Program-made: the position numbers and the translations under genes
NCBI GenBank assembly: GCA_014379815.1
Contig: JACMLA010000354.1
Span: 1 to 7,596 of the forward strand
Direction: 5' to 3'
DNA length: 7,596 nt
DNA from: Bryobacteraceae bacterium
GTDB lineage: Bacteria; Acidobacteriota; Terriglobia; Bryobacterales; Bryobacteraceae
Notes under the pieces: generated by a model
Seen by the model: the letters and a program-made list of their open reading frames with translations, nothing else
Database searches by the model: none
What the model was told of the DNA's origin: nothing
Shown: positions 6,401 through 7,596 of the stretch, in pieces
Layout of the letters: each line of letters opens with the position of its first letter
Position numbering within the stretch: position 1 is the stretch's first letter

Positions 6401-7498
6401 ATGAAGTCGCCCTATGTAAGTGAGCTGCAGCCAAACGCTGTCATCACTGCCACCTTCCTCGTTCAGAACAAAGAAATCCGCCAGAAGAAAACAGGCGAGC
6501 CGTACCTGCTGCTCATCCTTGGCGACCGCACAGGCGAAATCGAAGGCCGTATGTGGGACAACGCCGCCGAGGTGATCGAGACCTTCGAACGCGATGATTT
6601 CCTGAAGGTACGCGGCTTGCTGCAGGTTCACAACAATCGTTTGCAGCTGACGATTCACAAGCTGCAGAAACAGTCCGACGATACGGTCGACTTCACGGAT
6701 TTCTTCCCCGCCTCAGAGCGCAACACCCAAGAAATGTACACCGAGCTGCGTTCCATCGTTGCTGGCCTGGGAACGCAATCCCTGCGCGAATTGTGTCTCG
6801 CTATAGTGGACGATCCTGAGATCGCTCCCAAACTTCGCCTTGCGCCCGCCGCCAAAAACGTCCATCACGCCTACCTCGGTGGCTTGCTGGAACACGTGCT
6901 TTCGATGTGCGGCCTTGCGGTTCTGACGGCCGGACATTACAAGAACATCGACCTCGATCTGCTGCTCACCGGAGTCGTCCTGCACGACATCGGAAAAGTG
7001 CACGAGCTCACCTACGATCGCAGCTTCGGGTACAGTACCGACGGCCAGCTGCTGGGTCACATATTCATCGGACTCCGGATGATGGATGACAAAATCCGGA
7101 GCATCCCCGGCTTCCCCACAGGTCTCCGGAATCTTCTCGAGCACATGATCCTGAGCCATCACGGGCAGCTCGAGTTCGGTTCTCCAAAGACTCCCGTGTT
7201 CCTCGAAGCCATGCTCCTGCACCAGCTCGATACCCTCGATTCGCGCATGGAGTGCATGCGGGGATTCCTGCAAAAAGATCGCCTTGTAGAAGGTTGCTGG
7301 ACCGGGTACAACACCACACTCGAACGCTCTTTTCTTAAGAAAGCAAAGTATCTGGAAGAGCTCGAGAACCCTGCGCCAGTGCAGCAAACGGCCGGAGACA
7401 CTACGGTGCACGTGCCTGTTCTCAAACCCGCGTCACCGCCAAAAAACGGTTCCGCCTTTGCCGACAAGCTTCGTGGAGCCCTCCGAACCGAACCATAA
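6401..7498 (+). CDS. YhaM-like 3'-5' exoribonuclease: OB-fold plus HD domain
   Basis: The 365-residue cytosolic protein has an N-terminal OB fold (about 8-90; IRQKKTGEPYLLLILGDRTG and LKVRGLLQVHNNRLQL), a nucleic-acid-binding module. An HD phosphohydrolase domain (about 150-320) follows. Visible metal ligands are H165 in GGLLEH, H195-D196 in VVLHDIGK, H220 in GHIFIG, H248/H253/H254 in EHMILSHHG, and D277 in HQLDTLD. This OB-HD order and the GGLLEHVLSM signature match YhaM of Bacillus/Staphylococcus, a metal-dependent 3'-5' exoribonuclease of about 314 residues that trims single-stranded RNA ends. The extra length is a C-terminal Pro-rich tail (about 324-350) ending in FADKLRGAL. The ATG lies 8 bp after the SurA-like stop with no clear Shine-Dalgarno, so translation is probably coupled. 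An in-frame GTG at 6323 is inside the upstream gene and encodes no family-like sequence, so it was not chosen. Exonuclease activity is inferred from family, not shown. Confidence 0.9.
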   Translation: MKSPYVSELQPNAVITATFLVQNKEIRQKKTGEPYLLLILGDRTGEIEGRMWDNAAEVIETFERDDFLKVRGLLQVHNNRLQLTIHKLQKQSDDTVDFTDFFPASERNTQEMYTELRSIVAGLGTQSLRELCLAIVDDPEIAPKLRLAPAAKNVHHAYLGGLLEHVLSMCGLAVLTAGHYKNIDLDLLLTGVVLHDIGKVHELTYDRSFGYSTDGQLLGHIFIGLRMMDDKIRSIPGFPTGLRNLLEHMILSHHGQLEFGSPKTPVFLEAMLLHQLDTLDSRMECMRGFLQKDRLVEGCWTGYNTTLERSFLKKAKYLEELENPAPVQQTAGDTTVHVPVLKPASPPKNGSAFADKLRGALRTEP

Positions 7499-7505
7499 TG
7501 GAAGA

Positions 7506-7596
7506 ATGCAGGACAAGTTGAAAATCGCGGACCGTGAGTTCGGTTCGCGCCTCCTAATCGGCACAGGAAAGTACCGCAGTTTTCAGGAAATGGCCC
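7506..7596 (+). CDS. thiG: Thiazole synthase ThiG, N-terminal 30 residues only
   Basis: Thirty codons are present before the window ends. LKIADREFGSR followed by LLIGTGKY matches the conserved opening of ThiG, including the GTGKY turn after the first beta strand of its TIM barrel. ThiG condenses deoxyxylulose-5-phosphate, dehydroglycine and ThiS thiocarboxylate to form the thiazole of thiamine. The Schiff-base lysine lies outside the window. The ATG at 7506 adds about three residues over the usual MLxI start. A TTG at 7518, preceded by AGGA, is an alternative that matches the family length better. The ATG at 7498, overlapping the upstream stop, is in another frame that ends after seven codons. 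The gap to the HD-domain gene is 7 bp, consistent with one operon. ThiS or other thi genes may follow but cannot be seen. Confidence 0.88.
   Translation, partial: MQDKLKIADREFGSRLLIGTGKYRSFQEMA

Noticed and set aside
1..7596. A mobile element, defence system, CRISPR array or structured RNA.
   Set aside because: No transposase, integrase, terminal repeats, spaced direct repeats or riboswitch-like spacer was seen. Nearly every base is in genes of common families. In particular, no TPP riboswitch can precede thiG, since only 7 bp separate it from the upstream gene.

Overview
The window is an ordinary-looking, gene-dense stretch of a bacterial chromosome with moderately high GC. It holds four complete genes plus one more on the opposite strand, and two genes are cut by the window ends. 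The best guess at origin is the phylum Acidobacteriota. The evidence is an M1-type metallopeptidase with a long N-terminal extra domain that I remember from that phylum, a single-parvulin SurA-like chaperone, and the envelope-rich gene content. This is an inference from protein style and was not checked by any search. I see no rRNA, tRNA, CRISPR array, insertion sequence, integrase or toxin-antitoxin pair, and no unexplained gap longer than about 60 bases.

Layout. Positions 1-270 (minus strand) carry the start of an exported beta-lactamase-family serine hydrolase, cut just after its catalytic SxxK. A 54-bp divergent spacer separates it from an exported M1-like zinc metallopeptidase (325-2760, plus). 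The peptidase stop overlaps the start of an ACS-type MFS transporter (2757-4085) in an ATGA junction, so the two are probably co-transcribed. The transporter end runs 92 bp into the end of a convergent HI0933/BaiN-type flavoprotein (3994-5169, minus). The flavoprotein is divergent, across 47 bp, from a second plus-strand cluster: a SurA-like periplasmic peptidyl-prolyl isomerase (5217-6392), a YhaM-like OB-fold/HD-domain 3'-5' exoribonuclease (6401-7498), and the beginning of thiazole synthase thiG (7506-7596, cut). The gaps in that cluster are 8 and 7 bp, so it is likely an operon.

How the genes work together. Three products carry export signals (serine hydrolase, M1-like peptidase, SurA-like chaperone) and one is an inner-membrane transporter. 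One loose reading of the left half is extracytoplasmic hydrolysis coupled to uptake, but the transporter family suggests sugar acids rather than peptides, so no pathway is claimed. The right-hand cluster joins outer-membrane protein folding, RNA turnover and thiamine biosynthesis, which is probably an expression unit rather than a pathway.

The most notable observations are these. First, the three cluster-leading genes with no clear Shine-Dalgarno sequence each have a TA(G/C)A(A/C)T hexamer 6-8 nt before the start codon, which suggests leaderless or near-leaderless transcripts. Second, the M1-like enzyme keeps all zinc and catalytic residues but lacks the GxMEN exopeptidase motif. Third, the transporter C-terminal tail is encoded antisense to the conserved C-terminal motif of the flavoprotein. 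I found no convincing new multi-gene system.
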